From DT-111 sp965263225 (GTDB taxonomy: Bacteria > Bacteroidota > Bacteroidia > Chitinophagales > Saprospiraceae), in NCBI GenBank assembly GCA_965263225.1, contig CBDHHG010000033.1, positions 248,001 to 312,000 on the forward strand: DNA of 64,000 nucleotides, in the 5' to 3' direction. Every line of letters begins with the position of its first letter. The stretch's first letter is position 1. The notes beneath the pieces were generated by a model that had not been told where the DNA came from, searched no databases, and saw only the letters and a list, made by a program, of their open reading frames with translations. The translations under genes were made by a program, and so were the position numbers. Positions 17,702 through 26,547 of this stretch are shown here, piece after piece.

Positions 17702-18301
17702 TTATATATTTCTTCCAAAGTGTTTCAAAAAATTCATCAGAAAGCCCATGCCCTTTTGTCTATCAGGGTCCTTAATCAATTTTAGCAAACCGAAAATTCC
17801 GCCCACTTTGGCTGGAGTTTCAGCTTTGGCTTTGGTGAGGGCAGTATTGGCGGCGCTAGCTGTGTCAGCAAGGGTTTGCGGGTCAAAGCCATTGCTAATG
17901 GCTTTCTTCATGCCTTCATCCACCATATCAACCGTCATAGCCATCATTCCTGGCAATTGTTCCCCAACTTTTAGTAGGGCAGCTAGTTGCTGAGCAACTT
18001 GGGGTTGAGTCAACTTTTCAGCCAATTGAAGTGCTACGCCAAGGCGTTCATCTATACTTACACCTTGCGCATCCGCTTTTCGATAAGCCTCATCCACCAT
18101 GTCCCCGGCCATCGCCACCATCCCTGGCCCCTGTTGCATAAGAAGAGTCAAGTTCGTCACCGCAGTCTCTAAGGTATCGATCCGCTGTAGAAGCCGGTCA
18201 AATGCTTCCAGAGTCTGGTCTTCTGACAATCTGGCCCTAAGCCGTCTTCCAGCCTCAGTTTCAGGCCATACGGTCGAAGTCCCATTGGTATGAGTATCCA
18301 T
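17702..18301 (-). CDS. DUF1641 protein, SQR partner
   Basis: The 199-residue protein is helical and lacks TM segments. It holds two related segments, GPGMVAMAGDMVDEAYRKA and LPGMMAMTVDMVDEGMKKA, and a C-terminal GGIFGLLKLIKDPDRQKGMGFLMNFLKHFG, all hallmarks of DUF1641. DUF1641 genes are well known beside sulfide:quinone oxidoreductase and formate dehydrogenase genes, and are thought to assist or anchor the oxidoreductase at the membrane; the mechanism is unknown. It is the first gene of the SQR unit, and its start lies 55 bp downstream of the palindromic operator. The conserved pairing with SQR supports both calls. Confidence 0.85.
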   Translation of the reverse strand: MDTHTNGTSTVWPETEAGRRLRARLSEDQTLEAFDRLLQRIDTLETAVTNLTLLMQQGPGMVAMAGDMVDEAYRKADAQGVSIDERLGVALQLAEKLTQPQVAQQLAALLKVGEQLPGMMAMTVDMVDEGMKKAISNGFDPQTLADTASAANTALTKAKAETPAKVGGIFGLLKLIKDPDRQKGMGFLMNFLKHFGRNI

Positions 18302-18355
18302 ATCTAATGAGGTATTTTATTTGTTGAAGTTCTTGATTTCTAATTATACATGAAT

Positions 18356-18375
18356 ATATGAACAAATGTTCATAT
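18356..18375. promoter_or_regulatory. Palindromic operator, site 1 of the sulfur regulon
   Basis: ATATGAACAAATGTTCATAT has 8-bp perfect arms around AAAT. The core TATGAA-N6-TTCATA also occurs upstream of the persulfide-dioxygenase unit at 26431-26448. The sequence closely resembles ArsR/SmtB-family sites (TGAAC-N-GTTCA type, as for CzrA/SmtB). It lies 55-75 bp before the DUF1641 start, within an AT-rich probable promoter. Confidence 0.7.
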
Positions 18376-18498
18376 TTTAATATTTAATACACCTTTTTTT
18401 ATAGTTTGATTTGCCTGGATTAGGTCAAGTAGCAGTTTCGAAAGATTATCTATGCAAAGACAGGAGTAAGGCCGTAAGAAAGGGAGGCAAATCTCTGG

Positions 18499-20238
18499 CT
18501 AAACTTCCACATTAGTTTGCAGCACAAAAGATAGATGCGCACTTGGAGTAGGGCTTGGCTCAGGTTGAAGGTGTGCATCTACTGCTTCTTGAACACTCAT
18601 ATAGAAATTCTCCTTTCCTATCTTTTCGATCAAGTGTCCTTTAACCATGGTATCACGAACGGGCCCCTTCACGCCAGTGATGTAGGTAGTTAGTCCAGTT
18701 TTGCGCCAATCCTCGATGAGATCACTTACAGCATGCATGGCTGTACTGTCAATCCCATTAATGCTCTCAGCGTTGATGATGATGGTGCGCAGCTTATCCA
18801 CGGGCTTTGTCTGGATAAGTTCTTGCACCCTCTCCTTAAAGAAATCGATATTGGCAAAATAGAGCTGCGCGTCCAAACGAATAATGAGCAGGTCATCTCT
18901 TTGCAATACACTCTCAAAACGTTCGACATTGCGATAAAAAGTGGTACCTGGGATCTGCCCTAACGCTGCAATATGTGGCTGACTACTTCGGTAAATAATA
19001 ATGGCCAAAGAAAGGACAACTCCAATTCCTATCCCTTGTTCGATACCGAGTCCCAAAGTGGCCAGGAAGGTGATGATCAACATCCAGAAGTCACTGCGAT
19101 CCGCTTTCCAAAGATGCCGAGCTTCTTTCACATCAATTAAACCGAAAACCGCAACCATGATCACAGAAGCCAAGATAGCTTTGGGTAAGTAGTAGAAAAG
19201 CGGCGTTAAGAATAGTAGGGTCAATACAATAAGTGCAGCGCTAAAAAGTGCAGCTAGCCCCGTCTTGGCCCCCGCTTGATCATTGACCGCCGTGCGAGAA
19301 AAGCCCCCCGTTACCGGGTAAGATTGTAAGAAGGCCCCGCCTATATTTGCGGCCCCAAGCGCTATTAGCTCCTGGTTGGCTTCTACTTCGTAGTCTTTGT
19401 GTTTGGCTTGGATGGCTTTGGCCACAGCAATACTTTCCATAAAGCTAACCAATGCGATGGCCAATGCGATGGGCAAGAGGTCCTGTATAGTCGATGATTG
19501 TATCTGCGGAACGCTAAAAGATGGTAACCCACTGGGCACTTCCCCCACTATTTTTACCCCTTGCTGCGCTAAGCCTAAGCCCCACACCAGGAGTATCCCG
19601 AATACAACGGCCAGAAGCGGCCCGGGTACAGCCTTATGCAACCGCTTGGCTCCAATAATCAAAAGTACTCCCCCCAAACCAATCAGAAAGGTAGCCCAAT
19701 TGATTTCGCTAGTCCTTGCCATCGCCTCTAAAACAATTTCATGAACATGGTGACTGCGTGCAATTTCCACCCCCAGTAGGTGCTTAAGCTGGCTCAACCC
19801 AATGATAAATGCTGCTGCCGAAGTAAAACCGCTAATAACTGGATGTGAAAGGAAGTTGACTAGAAACCCCAACCGAAAAACGCCTAAAAAGAATTGGATT
19901 AGACCTACAAACAAAGTCAAAGCAATGGCCAGGGCGATAAAGGTCTCTGTACCGCCCGCCGCTAAGCTTCCCACTCCGGCTGCCGTTAACAAGGAAACCA
20001 TAGCTACCGGACCCACCGCCAACTGCCTGGATGTCCCAAGCAAGGCATAAATTATCAAGGGAAGGGTTGAAGCATACAGACCATAGATCGGCGGTAGACC
20101 AGCAATCATAGCATAAGCCATACCTTGCGGAATCAACATTACCCCCACCGTTAAACCTGCCGATAAATCCCCCGGCAGATGATGCTTATCATAGCTAGGT
20201 AGCCATTCCAATATGGGCATGTAGTCCTTAATCTTCAT
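18499..20238 (-). CDS. SulP-family anion transporter with STAS domain
   Basis: The 579-residue protein has the full SulP architecture: MLIPQGMAYAMIAGLPPIYGLYAS near the N-terminus (family signature), ten or more hydrophobic helices to about residue 400, then a cytoplasmic STAS domain (about 440-560, with TIIINAESINGIDSTAMHAVSDLI). SulP proteins carry sulfate, bicarbonate or other anions with Na+ or H+. It is the last gene of the minus-strand unit after the SoeA-like gene (118 bp gap), so sulfate uptake or removal linked to sulfite oxidation is the reasonable guess. Direction of transport cannot be read from the sequence. Confidence 0.9.
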   Translation of the reverse strand: MKIKDYMPILEWLPSYDKHHLPGDLSAGLTVGVMLIPQGMAYAMIAGLPPIYGLYASTLPLIIYALLGTSRQLAVGPVAMVSLLTAAGVGSLAAGGTETFIALAIALTLFVGLIQFFLGVFRLGFLVNFLSHPVISGFTSAAAFIIGLSQLKHLLGVEIARSHHVHEIVLEAMARTSEINWATFLIGLGGVLLIIGAKRLHKAVPGPLLAVVFGILLVWGLGLAQQGVKIVGEVPSGLPSFSVPQIQSSTIQDLLPIALAIALVSFMESIAVAKAIQAKHKDYEVEANQELIALGAANIGGAFLQSYPVTGGFSRTAVNDQAGAKTGLAALFSAALIVLTLLFLTPLFYYLPKAILASVIMVAVFGLIDVKEARHLWKADRSDFWMLIITFLATLGLGIEQGIGIGVVLSLAIIIYRSSQPHIAALGQIPGTTFYRNVERFESVLQRDDLLIIRLDAQLYFANIDFFKERVQELIQTKPVDKLRTIIINAESINGIDSTAMHAVSDLIEDWRKTGLTTYITGVKGPVRDTMVKGHLIEKIGKENFYMSVQEAVDAHLQPEPSPTPSAHLSFVLQTNVEV

Positions 20239-20356
20239 ATAGCTGTGCTTTATGGCCTTTACTAGACCTTTTGCACAAAGTTAGCCTGACTTAGCTTTCC
20301 AGTCAGTGACTTGGATCACATGCGAGTCCCTGCTTGGTCCTTCCTTACCGTAATGC

Positions 20357-23260
20357 CTAGACTTCAGCCTGTTGATCCTCTTCTTGCATCTGTCCATTTG
20401 TAGAAGGACTTGGCTCCAAATAGTACAATTCCTTCTCTGGCTTCAATGGTCGCTTAAACCATAGCGGTCTACGAAGTCCATTGGGCCCCGGAGCAGGACG
20501 AGTCATCGCCAACCATTCTTTATAATTCTCAAAGGATTTGTTGGTATCAACAAAGAGGTCCCCATACTTATCCCCTGGCTGTGGCCGCTCAATTCGAACC
20601 CGCTGATGCCAGCAATGCATTCCACTAATGGGGTCCGGGTGGACAGCGTGGGTAATGTTCTGATGGACGCCACCGTCTGTCCAAAAGATTCGCTTGCTAT
20701 CAGGATCTGAACTGTTGAAGGGTCGCACACCAGATACCGTTTCCATCTTCCAGCCCCCCTTTCCATCGTTCCCTATAGCCACCGTATTAGTCGCCCAACG
20801 ATTTCCGGCATCTTGTTTCCTCCGCCATCTACCTAAGTGATGAGAGCAGGCAATCACGCCTGGTTTCATTCCCTGAGTCACCCAGACTTTATCTACAAAA
20901 TATCCAATATCGGTGTTGAGTCGAACGAGATCTCCCGTCTTGAATCCCCAGCGTTGAGCATCTTTCGGGTGCATCCAGATCGGATTGCGATTGGAAATCT
21001 CTGTCAACCATTTAGCATTAGCCGAACGGGAGTGAATAAGCGTAGGTAGGCGGAAAGTAGGTAACAGGCAATATTCGCCTTTCTCCTTATCCAGTTTCTC
21101 CGGATGGATATGACTTTTAATGTAGGTCGGGATGGCGTATTCCGGCCAGCCCCAGTCGATCATCGTTTGTGAATAAAATTCATTCTTTCGGGAGGGCGTC
21201 GGGAAGCCTACGCAGGCCTTTCCATTCACCATCACTCCTATTTCCTTGCCATCCTTAGTAATCACGCCAGAGTCTTTGTTGGTCTCAGCACCATTCAGTT
21301 CTTCCCGGCTCAATTCCTGCTCGTGCTTGCGGTAGGTATGTTTTTCGACTTCAAAAGCACCATACTTTCTCATGTATTCTAGTTCCGTCAGCCCTTCCTT
21401 CTTGGCAGCTGCTGGCAATCCTTTGGTGTTCTCGAAAATGAATTGATAATATTCATCAATATTGATCTTCTCTCCTTTTCGATAGGGCGATTCAAAATGT
21501 TTCTGAATACCCATGCTGCCATCTGGATCAATCCGCCAACTCAATTCAATCCAGAATTCATCTTCCTCCCATACTTCTCCAGGATTCACTTCGTAGGTGA
21601 AGGTCACTTCCTGCCCGGCCCGGCGCGCCGCCTCTCGAAGAACGGGCTGCCGGAAGGCAATCCACATGCCAGAGTGGGTGGCGTAGCTATTGAGATCATG
21701 CCTTTCCGCGGAATGCCCCATCGGTAGGACGTAGTCGGCAAAGAAGGCCGTCTCGTTCCAAGTCGGGGTCATGGCGATATGCAGACCAATCTTATCTTCA
21801 TCGCTTAAAGCCTCTATCCAGGAAAAACCATCGGGATAGGTCCAAACGGGGTTGAAGACCCTCGTAAAGTACACATCCATCTTGCCCCTACCCTCTTTGA
21901 GGAAATGAGGTAACAGGAAACTCATTTCGAAAAAAGACAATGGATATTCATTCGGAAAATGCAATTCATTCCAGAATTTCTGAGCCGGGGGGGTATCGAA
22001 AAATTTCGGCTTGAATTTGTTCCAGCTATTGGGCGATGTCCCTCCCTCTGTACCTACACTTCCGGTTAGTACATTCAGAAAATGCAAAGCCCGAGAAACA
22101 CACCAGCCACCAAGATTACCACTGGCAGCACTCCGCCAATTGTGTGTGGCAAAACGTTCGCCAGCCGCACCGATCTGCCTCGCCACCTCTATAATTTTTG
22201 CCGCAGGCACCCCGGTTTCTTGTTCCGCAAATGCAGGAGTATACTCCTGATACTCTTCTCGCATCTTGAGAATGTACTGCTCAAAAGTTCGGGGTTCATT
22301 AGGATGGCGCTCTTGCAAATAGTACTCCCAATTGGTCCATTCTTCCAGAAACTTCCGGTTGTACAGGCCTTCGTCCAGGATGACCTTGCCCATGGCCAGC
22401 AATGCTGCCGCTTCCGAACCAGGATAGGTCGGTAGCCAATAGTCCGACATGCTTGCCGTATTGGAAAGTCGCGGGTCCATACAAGCCAGTTTGGCTCCTT
22501 TCATCTTAGCCTCAATGATACGTTGGGCATGCGGATTGAAATAGTGACCACTCTCCAAGTGGGCCGAGATGAGGAGGATGAATTTGGCATTGGCGTGATC
22601 GGGGGAAGGTCGGTCGTAGCCGTACCAGATGTTGTAGCCGAATCTGGCTCCGGAAGAGCAAATGTTAGTGTGGCTGTTGTGCCCATCCACGCCCCAAGCT
22701 TGCAATACGCGATTGGCATAGCCTTCGTGGCCCGGGCGACCGACATGATAAGCTACTTCATTGTTTCGCCCTTCTTGGATGGCTTTTCGAATTCTCCCAG
22801 AAATATCATCCAAGACCTCATCCCAGCTTACCCGCTCCCAATTACCTGCTCCTCTCTCCCCTACCCTTTTCAGTGGATAAAGAATACGATCAGGATCGGT
22901 AATCTGATTGATGGTGGCCGGCCCTTTGGCACAATTTCTTCCACGGCTGCCAGGATGATAAGGATTTCCTTCAAACTTTCGGATCTGCTTCGTCTCCTTA
23001 TCCACATAGGCAGTGAGCCCGCAAGCGCTTTCACAGTTAAAACAGGTAGTTGGTACAATGGTGTAATTCCGCTTTTCCCGTTTCGGGTGAGCTTTGGCTT
23101 CGTATTCGGTCCAGTCATCCCATTGTTCCGGGGGTGGGAATTGAGTCAGGTCACCCATCTCGGTCAACCGGGGTAAATCTTGATCTCGATCTTTATGCAA
23201 ATTGGGAATCAAGCCCAATTTTTCCGCAATATTTTCTAGGATACTATGTTTCTTGCTCAT
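20357..23260 (-). CDS. soeA: Molybdopterin oxidoreductase, SoeA-like sulfite:quinone oxidoreductase catalytic subunit
   Basis: I take ATG 23260 (MSKKHSILENIAEKLGL), giving 967 residues; the longer start would overlap the upstream gene. The [4Fe-4S] motif is CxxC-x3-C-x29-C (Cys73, Cys76, Cys80, Cys110), and NICSSGARFG near Cys201 offers a cysteine Mo ligand, as in the PsrA/PhsA/SoeA class of the DMSO-reductase family. No twin-arginine leader is present, so the enzyme faces the cytoplasm, as for SoeABC, which oxidises sulfite to sulfate and reduces quinone. The neighbours (persulfide dioxygenase, fused SoeB/C, SulP, SQR) support this. A polysulfide or tetrathionate reductase is the main alternative, normally periplasmic. 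Confidence 0.75.
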   Translation of the reverse strand: MSKKHSILENIAEKLGLIPNLHKDRDQDLPRLTEMGDLTQFPPPEQWDDWTEYEAKAHPKREKRNYTIVPTTCFNCESACGLTAYVDKETKQIRKFEGNPYHPGSRGRNCAKGPATINQITDPDRILYPLKRVGERGAGNWERVSWDEVLDDISGRIRKAIQEGRNNEVAYHVGRPGHEGYANRVLQAWGVDGHNSHTNICSSGARFGYNIWYGYDRPSPDHANAKFILLISAHLESGHYFNPHAQRIIEAKMKGAKLACMDPRLSNTASMSDYWLPTYPGSEAAALLAMGKVILDEGLYNRKFLEEWTNWEYYLQERHPNEPRTFEQYILKMREEYQEYTPAFAEQETGVPAAKIIEVARQIGAAGERFATHNWRSAASGNLGGWCVSRALHFLNVLTGSVGTEGGTSPNSWNKFKPKFFDTPPAQKFWNELHFPNEYPLSFFEMSFLLPHFLKEGRGKMDVYFTRVFNPVWTYPDGFSWIEALSDEDKIGLHIAMTPTWNETAFFADYVLPMGHSAERHDLNSYATHSGMWIAFRQPVLREAARRAGQEVTFTYEVNPGEVWEEDEFWIELSWRIDPDGSMGIQKHFESPYRKGEKINIDEYYQFIFENTKGLPAAAKKEGLTELEYMRKYGAFEVEKHTYRKHEQELSREELNGAETNKDSGVITKDGKEIGVMVNGKACVGFPTPSRKNEFYSQTMIDWGWPEYAIPTYIKSHIHPEKLDKEKGEYCLLPTFRLPTLIHSRSANAKWLTEISNRNPIWMHPKDAQRWGFKTGDLVRLNTDIGYFVDKVWVTQGMKPGVIACSHHLGRWRRKQDAGNRWATNTVAIGNDGKGGWKMETVSGVRPFNSSDPDSKRIFWTDGGVHQNITHAVHPDPISGMHCWHQRVRIERPQPGDKYGDLFVDTNKSFENYKEWLAMTRPAPGPNGLRRPLWFKRPLKPEKELYYLEPSPSTNGQMQEEDQQAEV

Positions 23261-23286
23261 GCTATTGATTCTTGGTTTGATAGGGG

Positions 23287-24912
23287 TTAGGTAAGCGGAA
23301 TGCGTTGTGGGGCTTCTACCCAAATATGCTCTGTGAAATAAATCCCCAACAGCACTAAAGCACCAGCCAATCCAAGAAATAGTGAACTCCCCCCAAAGAG
23401 CAAAAGACCAATGGGTAGCAAATTGCCAACGAGTATCACACCTCCATAGAAAAGCCGAGCATAACGTCCTTTAACGATCATATTTACCGTTCGTTTGGCA
23501 TCCTCAGTAGGATGCGTAGTGGTAAGTTCCAGTAAAAGAGTGAGTAGATTAAAGCCAATGGTAGCGTACATCAGATTGGTCAGATATATATTCCAACTGG
23601 CTGAGGTTTCAGTGAAGAGGGTCAGCAGAGCAAATGCCGCTGCTCCGGCCATAAGACTGTGCACCAACATATGCAAAGCCAAACTAGGGCTCTGCCAAAA
23701 GTCTCGACCCTTGGCCTGAGCAAACAGAAAGGCCGTATAGATAGCTACCACCACAGCAGCACCGGCAGTGATCCAATTGGCAAAACTTAGAATGGAGCTC
23801 CAATCAAAAAATAGGGCCGCGGCAATCAAAGTCAGCAAGCCACCGTAAAGGGTAATAGAATACCCTCCTTTGACCAGCCATGATCCCCAGTGAGGCCGTA
23901 GCAGCACATAAGCAAATCGCTTGGGCTGATCTAGATCCATCACTAGTAAAATTCCAGTAGCTACCAGAAAAGATATTCCAAGGCCAATGCTCCACCATTG
24001 CAGAGATGCATCTACACTTGACCAGTTGAAAACAAGCGCTAGAAAGGGAACCAGAAATGCCCCCGCTGAAATAGCTTTGGTCCAAACATATCCCGATACC
24101 TCCCATCCCCAGAGAATTCCTTTGCTTGGGGTATCATACACTCTTCGGGCTTCCTTACCCATCAATACCTCTACAGATTTTTGCGGGCCGTTCTTGGCAA
24201 TATTGCCCGCGGTATCGTATTGCTGATTGGCTTCCAGAATCGCTCTTACCACATCACCATTACTAAAGGCCATCTTTTCTGCCTCTTTGGCGAAGTGCCC
24301 TACGCCCAGGCTCTGTGAATTCCAAAGAAAATCTCCGGTATTAGCGGTAGCGGAGGGGTTAAGGGAAGCTTGGTCCGCATCGATGTAGAATAGATTGGGA
24401 TGTGTTCCTTTCTCTGCTTTTCGCACTGATACTTGTTGACGTGCCAATAACTGTGCAATCTCCGTCTCGGGATTGTCCATGTCGCCAGATATAATGGCAT
24501 GCTCTGGACAGACATTGACACAGGCCGGTTCCAAGCCAACGTCTATCCGATGAGCACAATAATTGCATTTTGCCGCTGTTTTTGTTTCTGGATCAATGTA
24601 GAGCGCATCGTAGGGACAGGCCTGCATGCAAGATTTGCAGCCGATGCAACGATCCTTATCAAAATCTACAATCCCATCCTCCCTGACATAGAGGGCCTCT
24701 GTCGGACAAATCTCTACGCAGGGAGCATCCGTACAATGATTGCAGCGCATCACTGAGAAAAGGCGGCGGGTATCTGGGAACTCGCCCTTTTCTACCTGTT
24801 TAACCCAGGTTCGGTTCACCCCTACTGGCACATCGTGCTCAGATTTGCAGGCCGTGGTACAAGCATGACAACCGATGCACTTCCGGTTGTCAATAACAAA
24901 TCCATACTTCAT
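23287..24912 (-). CDS. soeBC: Fused [4Fe-4S] electron-transfer and NrfD/DmsC-type membrane subunit
   Basis: The 541-residue protein joins two subunits that are usually separate. Residues 1-200 hold four ferredoxin clusters: CIGCHACTTACK, CNHCTDAPCVEICP, CIGCKSCMQACP and CNYCAHRI...CVNVCP, as in SoeB, DmsB or PsrB. Residues about 280-541 contain eight or so hydrophobic helices of the NrfD/DmsC kind, which bind quinone. The complex would carry electrons from the molybdenum site to quinone in the cytoplasmic membrane. The gene is 26 bp upstream of the SoeA start and 46 bp downstream of the persulfide-dioxygenase gene, in one transcription unit. The fusion implies a tight 1:1 subunit ratio. Confidence 0.85.
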   Translation of the reverse strand: MKYGFVIDNRKCIGCHACTTACKSEHDVPVGVNRTWVKQVEKGEFPDTRRLFSVMRCNHCTDAPCVEICPTEALYVREDGIVDFDKDRCIGCKSCMQACPYDALYIDPETKTAAKCNYCAHRIDVGLEPACVNVCPEHAIISGDMDNPETEIAQLLARQQVSVRKAEKGTHPNLFYIDADQASLNPSATANTGDFLWNSQSLGVGHFAKEAEKMAFSNGDVVRAILEANQQYDTAGNIAKNGPQKSVEVLMGKEARRVYDTPSKGILWGWEVSGYVWTKAISAGAFLVPFLALVFNWSSVDASLQWWSIGLGISFLVATGILLVMDLDQPKRFAYVLLRPHWGSWLVKGGYSITLYGGLLTLIAAALFFDWSSILSFANWITAGAAVVVAIYTAFLFAQAKGRDFWQSPSLALHMLVHSLMAGAAAFALLTLFTETSASWNIYLTNLMYATIGFNLLTLLLELTTTHPTEDAKRTVNMIVKGRYARLFYGGVILVGNLLPIGLLLFGGSSLFLGLAGALVLLGIYFTEHIWVEAPQRIPLT

Positions 24913-24958
24913 TTTTTCATACTTGTTTGGTAGCGGTTACTTACTGGCCCAAAAGCCA

Positions 24959-26383
24959 TCAAGCTTCTGCTGCATTAGTGGATGGACAGGCAAAAGTGGT
25001 AGTTGGTATCTCGGATTTCACAATGTCATCGAAAGCACCTTGGACATTCACGAGTTGATGAAATCCTCTGGATTTTAAGATAGAAGCTGCCACGGTGGAC
25101 CGATAGCCACTGCGGCAATGCAAGTAATAAGACTGATCAGGCTGAATCTCTCCCATATTGGCATTGATGTAATCCAAAGCAAAATGTTGGGCAGATTCAA
25201 TATGTTCACCACTCCATTCTCCGGGCTTCCGCACATCAATAATTTGTATGGAGTTGTCTTTTGTATAATATTGTACGAAAGTGGGTACATCGACGGTTTC
25301 GATGTGATCTATTTCTCGCCCTTCTGCCGCCCAGGCTTCAAATCCACCTTTCATGTACCCGATGGAATTGTCATACCCGACCCTTGCCAATCGCTTCACC
25401 GTTTCTTCTTCCCGTCCAGCAGGCGCAACAATTAGGATCGGCTGCATAAGATCTACAATCAAAGCTCCTACCCAAGGGGCAAAACTCCCGTCTAAGCCAA
25501 TAAAGATCGAATTGGGTATGAAACCTTTCACGAAAGTGGCCTTATCCCGCACATCTAGGATCAGGGCATTCGTTTCGTCGGCCACGGCTTCAAATTCTCG
25601 TGGGCTAAGGGCAACAGCCCCCTTTTTCATGACATGATCAAAACTTTCATAGCCCATCTTATTGAGCTTGGCATTTTTGGCAAAGTATTGTGGAGGTGGC
25701 ATCAGTCCTTCCGTGACCTCCTTGATGAATTCTGCCTTGGTCATGTCTGCTCTTAAGGCATAATTCGTGGCTTTTTGATGGCCCAGGGTATCCCAAGTTT
25801 CGCTGCTCATATTTTTGCCACAGGCAGAACCCGCCCCATGTGCAGGATAGACGATCACATCATCTGGCAAAACCATGATCTTATTGCGAAGACTATCAAA
25901 CAACCAACCTGCCAAATCCTCTTTGGTCAGAGAGCCCTTCTTTTGTGCTAGGTCCGGTCGGCCAACATCACCAATGAACAGAGTATCACCGGTAAAGATG
26001 GCATGTTCCTTGCCGTTTTCATCTAACAACAGATAGGTAGTACTTTCAGGCGTATGGCCTGGGGTATGCAATACACGGATAGTCAAATTCCCAACTGAGA
26101 ATTCCTCGCCGTCAGTAGCCAGGTGCTTCTCATAGCTCGTTTCAGCATTTGGGCCGTAAACGATCTTGGCCCCGGTTTTCTGTGCCAAATCTAAATGCCC
26201 GGAAACAAAGTCTGCATGAAAATGGGTCTCTAAGATGTATTTGATCTGTACTTGATTGGATTCCGCTTTCTCCAGGTAGGGTTTGGTTTCTCTCAAAGGA
26301 TCAATAATAGCCGCTTCTCCATTACTTTCAATGTAGTAAGCTCCTTGCGCTAAACATCCGGTATATATTTGTTCAATAACCAT
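24959..26383 (-). CDS. ETHE1-like persulfide dioxygenase fused to two rhodanese domains
   Basis: The 474-residue protein starts with a metallo-beta-lactamase-fold domain (1-240) of the ETHE1 type: THFHADFVSGH (His54, His56, Asp58, His63), HTPGHTPES and FTGDTLF give the single-iron His-His-Asp site that oxidises glutathione or other persulfides to sulfite. A first rhodanese domain (about 260-355) has ILIVAPAGREEE, with no catalytic cysteine, so it is inactive. The second (about 370-462) has LHCRSGYRS, an active-site loop with cysteine. It heads the unit with the Soe-like genes, downstream of operator 26427-26452, and is divergent from the FAD oxidase. Known PDO-rhodanese fusions make the function likely. 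Confidence 0.9.
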   Translation of the reverse strand: MVIEQIYTGCLAQGAYYIESNGEAAIIDPLRETKPYLEKAESNQVQIKYILETHFHADFVSGHLDLAQKTGAKIVYGPNAETSYEKHLATDGEEFSVGNLTIRVLHTPGHTPESTTYLLLDENGKEHAIFTGDTLFIGDVGRPDLAQKKGSLTKEDLAGWLFDSLRNKIMVLPDDVIVYPAHGAGSACGKNMSSETWDTLGHQKATNYALRADMTKAEFIKEVTEGLMPPPQYFAKNAKLNKMGYESFDHVMKKGAVALSPREFEAVADETNALILDVRDKATFVKGFIPNSIFIGLDGSFAPWVGALIVDLMQPILIVAPAGREEETVKRLARVGYDNSIGYMKGGFEAWAAEGREIDHIETVDVPTFVQYYTKDNSIQIIDVRKPGEWSGEHIESAQHFALDYINANMGEIQPDQSYYLHCRSGYRSTVAASILKSRGFHQLVNVQGAFDDIVKSEIPTTTFACPSTNAAEA

Positions 26384-26426
26384 CTCTGCAAAGGTTTATT
26401 TGGTCAAATCTTTTCATGATGGTATA

Positions 26427-26452
26427 AATGTATGAAAATACGTTCATATATT
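26427..26452. promoter_or_regulatory. Palindromic operator, site 2 of the sulfur regulon
   Basis: The core TATGAA-N6-TTCATA (26431-26448) matches site 1 (18356-18375). The arms extend three more complementary pairs outward after one mismatch. It lies 44 bp upstream of the persulfide-dioxygenase start and about 100 bp from the divergent FAD-oxidase start, so it could control both. Confidence 0.65.
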
Positions 26453-26547
26453 CAAATGTTATCAAATTGATCAGAATATCTGCACGCATCGACCAGTTCA
26501 GTCATTTTTTGATATTTTAGTCGACCATCAACAAAGCGAATTCCAAG

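Noticed and set aside
22523..23176. 217-codon plus-strand frame inside the SoeA-like gene
   Set aside because: Long only because of the high-quality coding on the other strand; composition is unlike a protein.
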